Of a DNA stretch of 64,000 nt, positions 39,130 to 51,585 are shown in pieces. Positions within the stretch are counted from its first letter, which is position 1; every line of letters starts with the position of its first letter. The position numbers were made by a program, and so were the translations under genes. The notes below the pieces were generated by a model. That model did not search any database, was not told where the DNA came from, and was given only the letters and a program-made list of their open reading frames with translations. The DNA lies in assembly GCA_014773175.1 (NCBI GenBank), contig VXCM01002806.1, forward strand, positions 1 through 64,000, read 5' to 3'. Source of the DNA: Lucifuga dentata (taxonomy: Eukaryota; Chordata; Actinopteri; Ophidiiformes; Bythitidae).

Positions 39130-39470
39130 GATAGAAAGTAATTACATACATTTACTCAATTGTTGTACAGTATTTAAGTACAGCTTTAAGGTACTTGTAC
39201 TTGAGTATTTTAATTTTCTGCTAGTTTCTTCTTCTGCTCCACATTTCAGAGGGAAATACTGTCCAGTTTACTCTGCTGCATTTGTCTGATGGCAACTGTG
39301 ACTGTTGTCAGGTAAATAACTCGTATCTCAGCTTCATTTTAGCTCAGGTACTTTTAGAAAAACATACTTTTTTCAGAGCTTATTTTTCCTCATTTTTATG
39401 TCACTATGTCCAGAATTTGGATGATGAAATAGGGTGAATAATACCTTTAAAATCTATAAAATCACTCAAT
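39130..39470 (+). repeat. Dispersed repeat family A, copy 5
   Basis: Opens with AGAAAGTAATTACATACATT, has AAGGTACTTGTACTTGAGTA and CCACATTTCAGAGGGAAATA blocks, and ends near the GATGAAATAGGGTGAATAAT block. Confidence 0.75.
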
Positions 39471-42199
39471 CCAAATCTTTTCACCTCAGTGCCTTGACAC
39501 GTCTGTCGCCGCTTGTACATAGTCACCTGGATCCATTGGTATTTTTGGCCATTTGGCTGATCTGTCATTCATCATAAAACAGTAAAAATATTTTGCACGC
39601 TGGGGACACTATTGGAAGGTGACTCGCCAGTGACAGCACAAGGTAAAGATTAATCAAATGTTATGTGTACTATCACCAGCTGGCAGCACCAGCCTCTAAG
39701 CCTTTGAGTGAGTAAGTCCACAGAGAGGCCCGTGGCACAGCTGAGTTTGTCTTGTAAAAGTGCAGCTGTCCAAGACATGACAGCTACAGCATTAGCAGGG
39801 CCATTAAGAGGTGTAGAACATTTCCAGGGAAACCATTTGAAAAATGACAACCCCCGGCACTGCTGAGATATTAATTATCCACAGCACCATGGAAAATGAG
39901 CGAAAACAGTTGGTAAGACAAAAGATGCCTTGTTTCCTCACAAGATGCCTCGTTTGTTGCATGAAGCATTTAATAAGCAATAAACAGAATTTAAAAAAAA
40001 AAAAAAAAAAAAAAAGGCATGTTGCCAGGAGTAACATTTTGGAAACATGGCTGACTGGAGTTATGACTATTTATCTGATGATACAAGAATTAAAAAGCAA
40101 TTTTTAGGATTATAAATAATTCACGAAGATAGCAGTCTCCGCAAAAACTTTTATAAAATATTTTCACTCAGAATAAAAGTGAGTGTGAAGCAAATTTCTC
40201 CTTAGTTCACTGACTCAGTGTTGCGATTTAGAGTCACTGTTATATGTGACAACATTGTCCTAGATTACCAAATCTCACGCTGAATAACAGGTTAACTTAG
40301 AACTAAATTTGAATGATACTACATGTATGTCCAATATTATCAATGCTTGTCACAAAAATGTGGCTTTATATCTACACAGGTTAATTCTAACCTTAAAATG
40401 GTGTAACATAGCCTGGTTCACGGTGCTAGAATCTGGATGCTGGAGATTTACAGTTTCCTTTCTTATAGTCTGACAAAAAGTATTGATCTTCTCCTAGCTA
40501 TTAATCTCTTGACTCTATTTGCTGTTTTGGGACTGAGTAGGAAAGCTGAAAAGCAAAATAAAAAGTGCTTATCTGTTATAATTGACAAGAAACTGGTCAG
40601 GTGTGCAGGTTGTAAAGTTAATGTTGTGATTTGCTGTAACTGATGAGTCATTTTATTATAAATCCACATCATAAAGCAGCTTTCAGCAACATCTATGATG
40701 CGATGTAGAGGCCAGGATGGTGGTGGTCTAGTTTTGGCCCTGTAGAGGTCGTTCAGGGTATGGATATGATACTTCCGTCACAAAATAAAGATTAAACCAT
40801 TTATATTTGCATTATTTATTTATTTATTTTTTTCCTTCACACAGAAATACTTCCATAATGACTAAATCTCCTCACAGTGTTAATTAGGAATTAGTTTGCC
40901 ATGTTTTCACTAAGTTGAATGCATTAACTACAATCCAACAAGGTTCCTCCTAATTAAAATCACAGGTCCCAGAGAGTGTTAGAATTCCCACAAGGATGGA
41001 GTCCATTAATTGGTCATAACTAAACCGTGTGTGGAGTTGATTACAGTGTTCATTCTGGTTAGAGTAAAGTAATTTAAAACTCTGAAAGTATTGCATATAT
41101 TGGAGCTGCTGTATGTCCTCTTCTCAAGGGAATGAGAGGAACTGATGATGGCCGTGTAATATCTATTCACAGCCCCTCATAAATAAAGAGTTGCCCCCTC
41201 AGAGCAAACCATGTTTATTATAGCTGGCTGAACCTCCGTGCCAGCCCTTGGAGTTACTTATGCAGATAAATGCAGCACCATTCATCATCACTTCTATTCA
41301 TAAATAGCCAATAACTCATCCCTCTCCATATGGAAGATTAGACCTTGGAAATGTGACTTAAGCACAGGAAGTATTCAGTTCATGAAAAACATGAGTGATC
41401 ACACGCAGCGTTCTCCCCTTTACTCATTATATCTTATTCTACATGTCATTTCCTAGCTCGGCTATTGTCTGCAAGGCCCATAAAGAACGGCGAGGGAAGC
41501 TTCTCGGTGGCATGCTGACTGAGAGCGGATGAGGTGTGTTTTGTTTTTTTTTTTCTAGTGGTAGTGTGCTGGTTTGCAGAGAAGAAGGGGCCACAGAGGT
41601 GCATAGACTGATGAGAAGGGATGATATATGTAGCGCCTGTGTCCCAGCTCTCCTCTGGCCCATTGTCATTAATCACGGCCATTAGGCTCCCCCACCACCG
41701 CCGCTCGCCTCGTCTGCGCCCTGCCATCACAGCCTCCCTTTTGTCTCATATCCATAAAGGGAAAGGCCGTATACTTTCACCTCACCTCCCACTGCAGAAA
41801 TACAGGGAGGCTAAAAAGGGTGCTAGCATGTGTTTCGGGGAATTAAAAGTTATAATTTATCTCATTATCCCCTGGAAGGTGTTTTGTTGCTCTTCAGCAG
41901 AGGTTTTTCCAGCAAGAGGCTTAATTCTGAGGTTAAACACTATATCATACTGCAATTTTTTTAATTTATTTTTTTCCCTGTGTGCGTATTGCTCTATAAT
42001 CATTGTGTGGTATTTATTAGAGTGTAAGTATGTTGGGTTGGGTTCACTCCCAGATTTACCAAGTTTACCAAGTTGGTAAAATGCCCAGCTTTGTTGAGCT
42101 GCAAGCTTAATGCATCTCTTATCAAATCTTATTTCTACTCTTTCTTTATTAGCATCAATCACAGTATAAAATATTCAGATAATCATTTTGCTTGGGATG
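39471..42199. other. Non-coding, candidate regulatory DNA
   Basis: No gene was seen. The stretches 41130-41440 and 41590-41880 are non-repetitive with AT-rich homeodomain-type cores and conserved-looking composition. Simple ATTT repeats lie at 40808-40832, a poly(A) tract at 39992-40015, and a short near-duplicate pair ACAAGATGCCT/AAAAGATGCCT around 39919-39950. Confidence 0.4.
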
Positions 42200-42350
42200 A
42201 AAACTACCACAATACATTTATTCAGCTGTTGTACTTAGTTACTTTAAGTATCTCCATTTTTGCTATTTTCTACTTCACTGAATTTCAGAGGAAATTAATT
42301 TTACATTTTTAACTCTGCTACATTGATCTCTTGACTATACTGTATGTATT
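42200..42350 (+). repeat. Dispersed repeat family A, diverged fragment
   Basis: Blocks TTGTACTTAGTTACTTTAAG, TCTCCATTTTTGCTATTTTC and GAATTTCAGAGGAAATTAAT follow the family order but are more diverged than the other copies. Confidence 0.6.
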
Positions 42351-45300
42351 AGTATCTTTGCAGATTCCCAAAATACAAGGTAATTTAAGCTCTTCTAATT
42401 TTGGGAAATTTTATAATTTCATTGCAAAGGTTTTTCTGCATTGTATACAACTTTGTACAAGATTTAACACTAAGAGTGAATATGCTTCACAAAATTATCT
42501 ATTATAGAGAGATTATTACTGCAAGTAATGTATATGTGTGTGTTTTGCGAGCTAATCAGCAGTCTGAGCTGCTCTCTTCAACAGAGTCCTCACATCGTTA
42601 AGTCTCTCCCTCTACTCGCCTCATCCTCCGTGTCATCAAACCTAAGAGGTCTGATGTGATAATATGTGTGAACTGAAATGTGAAAGCAATTCATATCACT
42701 TTCCAAGGCCTTTGAATGTTTGATTTGCATAACTAGAGAAAATGATATTAGATGGGCATATTGATTTAATTTCATTCTGGAGCGCTGTTAATTACGGTAT
42801 CATAAAAGTGTCATCTCTTTATTATCGGGTTCAGAATGGGGTTGATAGCTGGTGTTAGTGGAGTACTTGCATTTCTATGGGAAGCCTATCATCGTGATAT
42901 TGTTTAGCATAATTTTACATGATGAACCTGGGTCAGAATTCATCACAGATATTAGTTTTACACACGGTGCTGTCTTTTGATCAAAGTCCTTTGACTTTAA
43001 AGGATTAGCTCTGTGTATCCTTTCTTTAATCCAATTGCTTGATGTTAGATAAATGTTTCTTCTAAATGATCCATTTCTGAATGTTTTTCCATCTGCTTCA
43101 TGTTGGAAGTGTTCTCCCTTGTGTGCCACTGTCTTGACTTATGCTTCAGTTTTACATCATATGACCAGGAAAAAAAGTATTATCTGCTTTTGAATCAATG
43201 AGTAACATATGTGTTGCGTAGAGTCTTTGTGTTTATTTTTATATAATATATAAGTACTGCAGTCTGTACAGGATTATGGGATTATATTAGGATGTAACTA
43301 TCCTGCATAGCTTTAAGCATGCTTAAACCCAGTAATATTTGCTAGGAGGATGCTGAACAAATGAAGTATCCCCTCTGCTTCCAGCTGAATTCAGATCTTT
43401 ACAAATGGATTCCCTGAGTGCAATTTATCTAAATGAACAGTGATCATTATTCTAGATCTACCCCATCCTTAATGTCGGAGCACTATTGAGCAGATATCTC
43501 TTTAAACACAGCAAATAGGTGGTCTGGGCTGAAGGAAGGCTGAGTGCATTCATTACTTCTCTTCCCTGTTTTTTTTTTTCCTCCGGAACACAAAGCAGTG
43601 CATAATGTGCAATCTGATAAGTGTTCTGCTGTGTGCGCCAGGCCCCCCCTGTCCTATACATCACTGGCCGGCTCAGCTGTGGTTTGTGAGAAGAGAACTC
43701 GGGGATTGGTGTGGCTGAAGTTGATGAATAGGCCTGTGAGGGTGAGAAACTCCAGGGCCAAGCTGTAGGTCCATCCCCATGGCATGTGATGCTGATTGGC
43801 TTTGTCCTGTGCGGCCGCTCTGGAGAAGCGGACATTAAGATTAAGTGATGCTGTCGTGTTGGGGAGCAGTGCACTGCATCATCCTGGGGAAGAGACAGCT
43901 GCGGTGGTTAATCCTTCATCACCGGGGGAGCGCTGCCAGAGCAGAGATATACAGCCAAAGATAACCCTCCATAACTTCTGCTAAAGATCAGAAACTTTGA
44001 GTTCGCATCCATCTGTCCTCAATCCTCACTTAAAAATGAGAAAGGAGCAGATGTGGTGCCACAGACAGTGGAAAACAAATGGAACAAATAACATCGAGAT
44101 GAGGCGAATGTTTTAGTCAGACGTAATCCCTCTCTAACTAACAGTGAGTAAAAACCGGTCATTGTACGGTACATGGCTTCTGTGAGAGGAGGGAGAAAGA
44201 AGGGCAAACAAACAGAAACCCATTTACGCAGCTCCTGCAATCCCTCTCATGTCACTGGCTAACTGACAGAAGTGTACTTTATCACACATTCAGGCTTGTG
44301 GGAATTCCCAGTAGATGGAAAATCTAGTTTAAACAGAAAAAAGCCACTCAGGGCAGAGCTAAAGTAGTCTGTATTTATGTGTCCGCGCATGGCGTCAGCA
44401 TATTTTAGATTGCTGGGTTTGCATGTTTGTTGTTGGTTTGATGTAGCTGTCATGATGTGATGGATGAACATCATCATGTAAAGAGTAAAAGGAAAGGTCT
44501 GAGCTCTCAGAGAAGGCTGACATTTTGTATTGCTCAGGATGACCTGAAAAGACATTACAGAGGGATCAGTCTCTTTCCATCATATCCCAAAACCAGCCCG
44601 TTTGAACTACGCTGCTTACATTTTCATACCACTTGTGCTACCACTTTTCTGAATATGGTAATTTCCCAGAGAAAGCCTTTGCGATCCTGTGGGATGATAT
44701 ATTTGGTATGGCTGAGGCATACCTGCAGAGAGCACGCATGACAGTGACATATTAGTTATGGTGTCTCTTGGAATCTGATAACTTCAAATTTGCCACCTTG
44801 TTAAGTTTTGATTTATGTGATACCATTTCACTAAAGTAATTGGCCTGGCCTGTTGTAGAAAATAATCAGCCTCTCCACAGAACAAATGCTGGGCCATGCT
44901 AATGAGGCAGCCAGAGTGTTGAAATGATGCTGCCGACTGACAGTTATTAATGAGTGTTATGATATAGAGACGAGTGTAGATTGGACTGAGTTGGGTGGAA
45001 AAAGTGACATTTAAAAAATATGGCATATTGGGAAGTACTAATGAAGTAATATACTGCTAGGAAAACAATCATGCGCGTTGTCAAGGCAATGTGTAATTAC
45101 CCAGCAGCCACCCTGGCTGGCTGTTTGGCAGGCTGGCAGGGGGAGAGCTGAACAACCTGGCCGGTNCCCAGCAGCCACCCTGGCTGGCTGTTTGGCAGGC
45201 TGGCAGGGGGAGAGCTGAACAACCTGGCCGGTAATGGATGGAGCTTTGCTGGCAAGGGGCTAAAATGCACTAGGCAGTGACAGAGGTGTACAGATTGATG

Positions 45301-48300
45301 AATTAATTGGGTCTTTCTTGGGACATAAGGGGAGCCGCTGTGGCATATGCTCAGCTTGTTACTTTGGAAAGTCTACTGACCCTGAAAGTGAAGCCATCCC
45401 ATGCAGGGAGTTGTGGCTTTTTTATTGTTCCTTCTTCCTGCGGGGTTGGGTTGCAATACACCGAAGTGTAGTCATTTGCAATTTGTTACAGTTTTAGAAT
45501 ATAATAAACAGGACAAAAATCAATAAAACATTAAAAAAAAAAAAAAANATAAAAAAAAAAAAAAAGTCAGAGGCAGCAGGATTTAGCTTTACTTTATTAT
45601 CATAACACCTACCTCAGTTGAAGGTGTAATCTTCTTTGATGCCTCAGAATCACACTGAGCTATTAACCCCAAAGGAACAAAAGCATTATTAAAAAAAAAA
45701 AGACAACAGCATTGTAAATGTTCCTATCAAGTAAATTTATTTTATGAGCAGTGTTCAGAGGCAGCTTCATGGCGATGCCCAGACTTCTACCCTTCTTCCT
45801 TTTTTGTATGAGTACCACCATTAATATTCCCAAAAATTTATTAGTTTGCCTACAATTCACTTTTAGTGAGTTTGGCACTAAAACTAGCTTGCAGGTGATG
45901 CTCTCACACGCCAAGTGGAATCAGAGTAAAATTCGTCAGCAAAGCATGACAGGAGCAGGGATGATACTTTGCTGATGAAAATTCAAGTTCTGGATGTAAC
46001 TTAAATGTACATATTGTATAAAACTGACTTCTTAAGTGTCATAATATCATGCCTATAGGTTTATACATAGTTATTTTAGTTTTTACTTTTTAGTTTTACT
46101 ACACTACATAGATACAGTATTTTACTGTGCAAGGCCACTTGCTCATGTTTTTAGTAGTAAACGCTGAGGTCATTAAGCTGTGTTTTGGGAAATCTATTGG
46201 GAAATCAATTTTTAAACTTTAACTATGTCATTTTTGTGCTACAATGAAAAAGAGGAGCATGAATGTTTGGACAAAAGAAATTTTCTCAATCGTAGCTGTC
46301 TTAGAAAATTTTAAAGAGCTTTAATGTGGTTGATTATAATGACAGAATCTTTGGTTTTTTCCAACCTGAAGACCTGAATTTTGGATCAAATAGACTCTCA
46401 AATGAAGCCATCATCACCACCATCCTCCTGATTGGTCAGCTGGTTTGTCTGCCCACAGCCATTTGCAGAGGTCTGCACATAGTTGCTATTTAATCACAGT
46501 GCTGCGACACCCCTCTGTCAAACCTCTCAAATGTTCTTACTTAGCGCTGACTTCTGCTGAGTGAGAATGAAAGTTCTCGCAGCTGCTAACTGTCACTGTG
46601 GTCTTACTTCAGCAAGTGCCCATTGGCTGCCATCCCCCCCGCCCCCTGCCACTCATCCCCATCAAGTCGGAGCATTTGGGCTGACTGCCGACCGCNCCCC
46701 CCCGCCCCCTGCCACTCATCCCCATCAAGTCGGAGCATTTGGGCTGACTGCCGACCGCATCAGTGGGCCTCCTCGTCCACAGAGAGTCCCAGGCCCATCA
46801 CCACAAATTAAACCAGAGGCTTTGGTAGTCGGTGCTGCTTTTGGTGCCACTGAGCATTACACTGACACAAATGCTGAGGATCTTTGTCAGCTATTATTTC
46901 AATACATAAGTGTGGTGCCCCGTCTATCTGAGTTTCTGTGAAGCTCATGTATTCTCCTCCTGTTTGGACCTGTTCCCTTTGAAGTAGCAGTACGAGCTCT
47001 GGGATGCTGATGACGTATTCCCTGTTTTTTTTTTATTTTTAGGCTTTCCTGCTTGTATCACAATATGAGCTCTGACCTTTTTCTCATTTAGAATATTGAT
47101 TTGATAGTTGTATAGGTTTATGTTTTAATAATGTCCATTGAATATTTTCTGGCACTGACTCTTCCAGTCAGACTTGGTGGACTTGAATACTTATTCCGGT
47201 TTCTGACAGGGCTGGCCTTACCCTGTTTGCGACCCTATATTAGCTTTTGTTTTGGGGGCCCCCCTCCATGATATCAGCGTGGACAGGATGTGTTGTAATG
47301 ACTTTTTAATGACTGAATAAATATTGTATTTTACAACAATGGCTTTGAATTAGGGTCTAGTTGTAATGAATGATGTCAGACATCCTTGTTTGTTTTGCTT
47401 TTCTGACAATTCTATATGATTTAAGCCCAAGTTAGATATACAGGAACTGTCAGAAAAATGTTGTTTCCCTGTTAAAAACCACTGGGATGTTGATGTGAAC
47501 ACTAGTTACATGTCATAAACTGCTAAATACATAACTTTCATAAGATGTAAATATGACATATGCTATAACTTACATGCCTGAGAAACAATATATCCAAGCA
47601 GTTTTGATGTCAAACTGTGTTTCTTCTCCTCTTAGCCTCTCAGTCTCTATTCTCCATCTCAATCTATTCTTCCTCTCCTCCCTCTCTACACTTATCAGAA
47701 GAGACAGGTGGGTTAGTGTGCGCTCAACTTCAAAACCCAGCGTAATTGTTTCTTTTTTTTTTATATGGAACAAGAGTTGTGGACTAGACATGGATTGCAA
47801 AGGAACAACAGGGATGATTAGTGAGGGTTTGATTTGCTTGCTGGACCATTTTGACACCTGTCTTCCCTGCTTTCCCTGAAAGCTGGACCTGATCCCGCCA
47901 AACTGTCAGTCATTTTGGGGTGGGGTGGGGGTGTTTGACTAGATTATGGATGCAATAAGAGTGCTGGAGTGTTGGAAACTTTTCCCATTCTCAGTCAAGA
48001 CCATAATCACAGCTTGTTGTGAAAGTCTCCACAATGTAACAAATATATACTGCATCTGTATTATCATATTATGGAGACAATAGTACAGCTTCATGAAAGT
48101 AATAATAAAAGTTTGAATTCTGAATGTAATCTTTTTAAACTAATATGGTGTTGTAATAACATTAGTATTAGGCATATTGTATGGAATAGTTCTGTAACCT
48201 TATGTTCCTTAAAACAAATGCACTACATTCATGTGCAAAATATGCATCCCATCTGGCTGCATCTTGTTTACAGAACACAATGGCAGCTTGGGGTTATTAA

Positions 48301-49575
48301 TCATGTTTGTCTTAATTACCCTGCATAGCTGCTCTATCCCCAACTCTGAATTTGACCTTTTTTCTGGATCCTTTGAAACCATTAATCATACAAAGATCAA
48401 CGCCAGCCAAATAAGAGTGGATTGCATTGCATTGCATTGCTTAAGCTCCTTATGGAGGCACATGGACCAGCTGGAACATAACTTATATATAAAGATACTA
48501 CTATGTATTATCAGTAAAACTGGTTTGGCTGTCTGCTACTCATTTAACATGGTAAAATTAAGAGAATTTCACATTAGAAAGTAAAATTAAAGCCTATTTT
48601 GACCAGGAAGCCCTTTTTCTTATTTTGCAAAATAAACATAGTTTTCTTAGTATGTCTTGTTTGCTAAACTATCTTGATTTTCTTGAATTAATAAGCCGTG
48701 GCATTTTAGGAGACAAATAGTTCTTTCTTCAAGTACAATTCCTGGTTTCTTGCCATATGGCCTGAAGCAGAGTCACTCCTAATGTTAATCTGACAGGTAA
48801 ATGAGAGTCTGTGTGGTCTATCTGTTGACGAGGGACAGTTTAGTCCTGTGGGCTTCAATGTCCTTGCCAGGAAGTCAATACAATTTACTGAGAAGTATTA
48901 ACCCTGGCTATGGCTTATCGTTGAAGAAAACATCTTTTTAGACAATTTTTATTTGTTGAAGCCAGTCTGAAGAATGAAAAATTGCCATATTTTAACAAAT
49001 ATGCAAAAGAAATATAAAGAAAACATGCTAATTAAAGGGTTGTTTTTGTTTTGAAAAATGAGTTTTAATTGTAAAAATTATATCTGGTGACCTGGGAATG
49101 TGGTATATTGATGTTATACTGATGTGTAGAATCTCCCAGCTTAGTTTTGTTTTCTCTGTGTTGTCAATTGTCTTTAAGTGAAAAATGAATCATTTGTCAG
49201 TCAAGTCAAGTAAGCAATGGGTAGAATTTGCATCACACTGTGTGGCACTGTGATATGGAGGAGAATTCCCTTTTACACTCCTCCTCACCTTCAGTCAGTT
49301 AAACAGATGAACTATTGCACGACAAAGATTAAACAGTAACTGGGGGTGCCACAGCGCAACGTGAATGGGGCCTGACAGACATTTTATCAGTAAACCAATT
49401 AACATGATTTATGGTTGGGGGTAACCATGAGACTTGCCCATAAATACAAAGGCTTAGCTGAACAGCTCCTTCTAAAGGGAGATGTTATCAAAGCCTTCTC
49501 GATTCCACTTTGCTGGCATGGAGTCAGCATGCATTTGTAAATGCAGCTACTGTGCATGGAGGCCTCTCCCCCAGT
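42351..49575. other. Non-coding, candidate regulatory DNA, no gene seen
   Basis: The stretch 42590-42860 is non-repetitive and carries an octamer ATTTGCAT (42723-42730) and TTAATTACGG, a plausible enhancer. 43560-43970 and 44020-44740 are GC-richer and open in several frames without domains. Two artefactual N-centred duplications lie at 45100-45232 and 46634-46758, and an N-broken poly(A) at 45548. Nothing coding is supported. Confidence 0.4.
48421..48440. repeat. ATTGC pentanucleotide array
   Basis: Four perfect ATTGC units following GTGG. Confidence 0.9.
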
Positions 49576-49635
49576 GGGTCAGGAGTTCAAACCCCAGCCT
49601 GAAGAGTTGAGGAGTGGGGCGTGAACTCCTGACCC
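49576..49635. repeat. Hairpin with 14-bp perfect stem and tRNA B-box-like sequence
   Basis: GGGTCAGGAGTTCA (49576-49589) pairs perfectly with TGAACTCCTGACCC (49622-49635). Inside, CCCCA and TGGGG extend the stem after a 2x2 mismatch. GAGTTCAAACCCC resembles a Pol III B box, and a weak A-box-like TGGCATGGAGT lies about 70 bases upstream. It could be a fragment of a tRNA-derived SINE or an unrelated foldback. Confidence 0.6.
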
Positions 49636-51143
49636 TCTTAATGTAACAGGGTAAGCAGTGGAAAAGCAGTTCTTAAAAGGCTTCTCCCGCCCAGGTGCAT
49701 TAGACGTAACGTAGAACTAAACAGAGCTGCATTTTAGGGTGATTTTCATTAATGAGCTGACTCCATCTATTCACTTTTTAACTATATGGCTTATAAATAT
49801 AAAGCTAGTGACAAATGCTCATCACAAGTTCCTGAGTCCAAGGTGATGCCTTATGAATTGCTGATTTTGTTGAACAACAGTCCAAAAACCCAAAGGCTTT
49901 CATTTTTCATTGACTTGAAACCACCAATGTACCTGACTTGAAAATCCAAAAAGTCACTCGATAACTCTTACTGATGTTTTAAAGACATTTCCAGACTTGT
50001 CAAAATTTTTGTATGGAAGTGTCATGGAAAATATTGTCTCTACAGTTATGTAAATTTTTAAACATGTTTCATGAAGCACAACTCTATTCAAAACAGAGCA
50101 AAGATAGCACTGAAACACGACATACCTCCTTTCTTGTGACACACTTTTTTTTTCTTTTCTAATTTAATAATTTCAGCAAATCCTTGAGTTGAGAAGCCAG
50201 AGCCAGCTAATGATTGTTAATGATTGATGATGATGTTGGTGAGTGATTTTCTCTCTAGAATAAAATGAAATGGTTGGTTAAAAGTTTAGTTTACTCCATA
50301 AAGCTAAATCAGGATATGCCACCTGAAATAATTTAGTAATCCCTTAAAATTCAAATATCAGTTTTTTATTTGAATAAATTAATAGTTACATGAGGAAAAA
50401 CTCCAACTGAAAGTGGCTGACTCATCCCTGCCAAGTCTAAAAACTTGACACATGCTTTACTTGACCAGATATTCACCGTCTCTTTGTGTGGAATTTTGGC
50501 CTTTCTCGTGAGTTCAGGTGCAGTGTTTGCTTGGGAAAGATTTACCATTTTCCAAAAATGTGTTAATTGGACTCTGTATTTTCTAGGTGATGTATTATTT
50601 CAACTCATGCAGTCAGAAATCAAGTCTTCAAAGGACCATGGCAGTGCTTTTACAAGTTTCACATCTAATTACAAATTGTGTGTACATGACCTACTTTCCA
50701 GTTAGCCACTGGTTTCCATTAATTTCTCTATGTCATGAAAATCAAGTAGCAGAATTGAAACTTCCTTGAGTTGTTTAATCAAGGCTGATATTCAGACTGG
50801 CCACTTTGTTGCTACGTGTCGCATACTTCTAGAAGATTAAAGAGGAATTTTTTGGATTGTTATTGTTTGAATGTAGTCATTCCAACAAGCACTCACCTTC
50901 ACAACAGTTTATTCTTCAGCTACTGACAACTTTCTTGAGTTTAGTGAACTCGTTTATGTGTTTCTGAAGAATAATTTGCTAAATTGAGGTAGTGAAAGTT
51001 TGTCTTTCACAGGCTGTCCCTGATAACAACAGGGACAAATGGCTGCCCAGGTTACTGGAGTGGTAAAAGTGAAGCAGACGGAAAGTGTATTCAAGGCTAT
51101 GTGAGGCCTGAAACAAAACATGGTCAGCACTGAAACACCTTAG
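49636..51143. other. Non-coding, no gene seen
   Basis: Intergenic DNA; the short frames at 50445-50769 overlap each other and lack domains. Confidence 0.5.
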
Positions 51144-51585
51144 TACGGCGGCATATTGGGGCCATATAAGACGGGGGGGAAAAAAGAAAAAAACACAAGG
51201 AGGGCATTATTTCGAGTTTTTAAATTAACAAATTTGCGAGTTTTAAAATTTGAAAATTTGCCAGATATAAAAGATAATTGATAATAAGATATGATAATTT
51301 GATGATCGGTATGCTTATGATAATTCGATTATTTTGCGCTAAAAGCACAAGTATTTCATTATTGCTAAATCCTATGGAAAAGTATAATTTAATAAGGTCA
51401 TGTACTCGCAAAAAATCTTGCAAATCTGCCAGTTTAAAAACTCACAAACTTGCAAATTTCTAAACTGGCAGATTTGGACGAAATTTTCGAGTTTTCAAAC
51501 TTGCAAATTTGTGAGTTTGAAAACTCAAAATTATGCCCCCCTCGTTTTTTTTTTTCCTCATATATGGCCCTAATACGCCATCGTA
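51144..51585. mobile_element. Inverted-repeat MITE (442 bp), AT-rich
   Basis: The 25-base termini (51144-51168 and 51561-51585) are inverted copies with 21 of 25 matches, all four mismatches being transitions; both contain GGGCCATATA. Inversion continues inward for about 100 bases (G-run, A-run, then GGGCATTATTTCGAGTTTTT against AAAACTCAAAATTATGCCCC). Inside, GAGTTTTCAAACT and AGTTTGAAAACTC form a second perfect palindrome (51489-51501 and 51514-51526), and CAAATTTG-type words recur. CTTAG occurs just outside both ends. Non-coding; superfamily unknown. Confidence 0.75.

Noticed and set aside
41621..42079. 152-codon plus-strand frame
   Set aside because: No family resemblance; it runs from GC-rich intergenic DNA into AT-rich sequence with no coding signature.
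43458..43874. 138-codon minus-strand frame
   Set aside because: No recognisable domain; lies in a GC-richer patch open in several phases.
45100..45232. Tandem duplication GGCTGGCTGTTTGGCAGG as a biological repeat
   Set aside because: The two copies are perfect, 66 bp and separated by one N like six other sites; better explained by assembly.
46561..46941. 126-codon frame with an internal repeat (PPPPATHPHQVGAFGLTADR twice)
   Set aside because: The repeat is the artefactual duplication around the N at 46696, not a protein repeat.
49576..49635. A tRNA gene
   Set aside because: No cloverleaf or acceptor stem could be placed; only the B-box-like motif and a hairpin are present.
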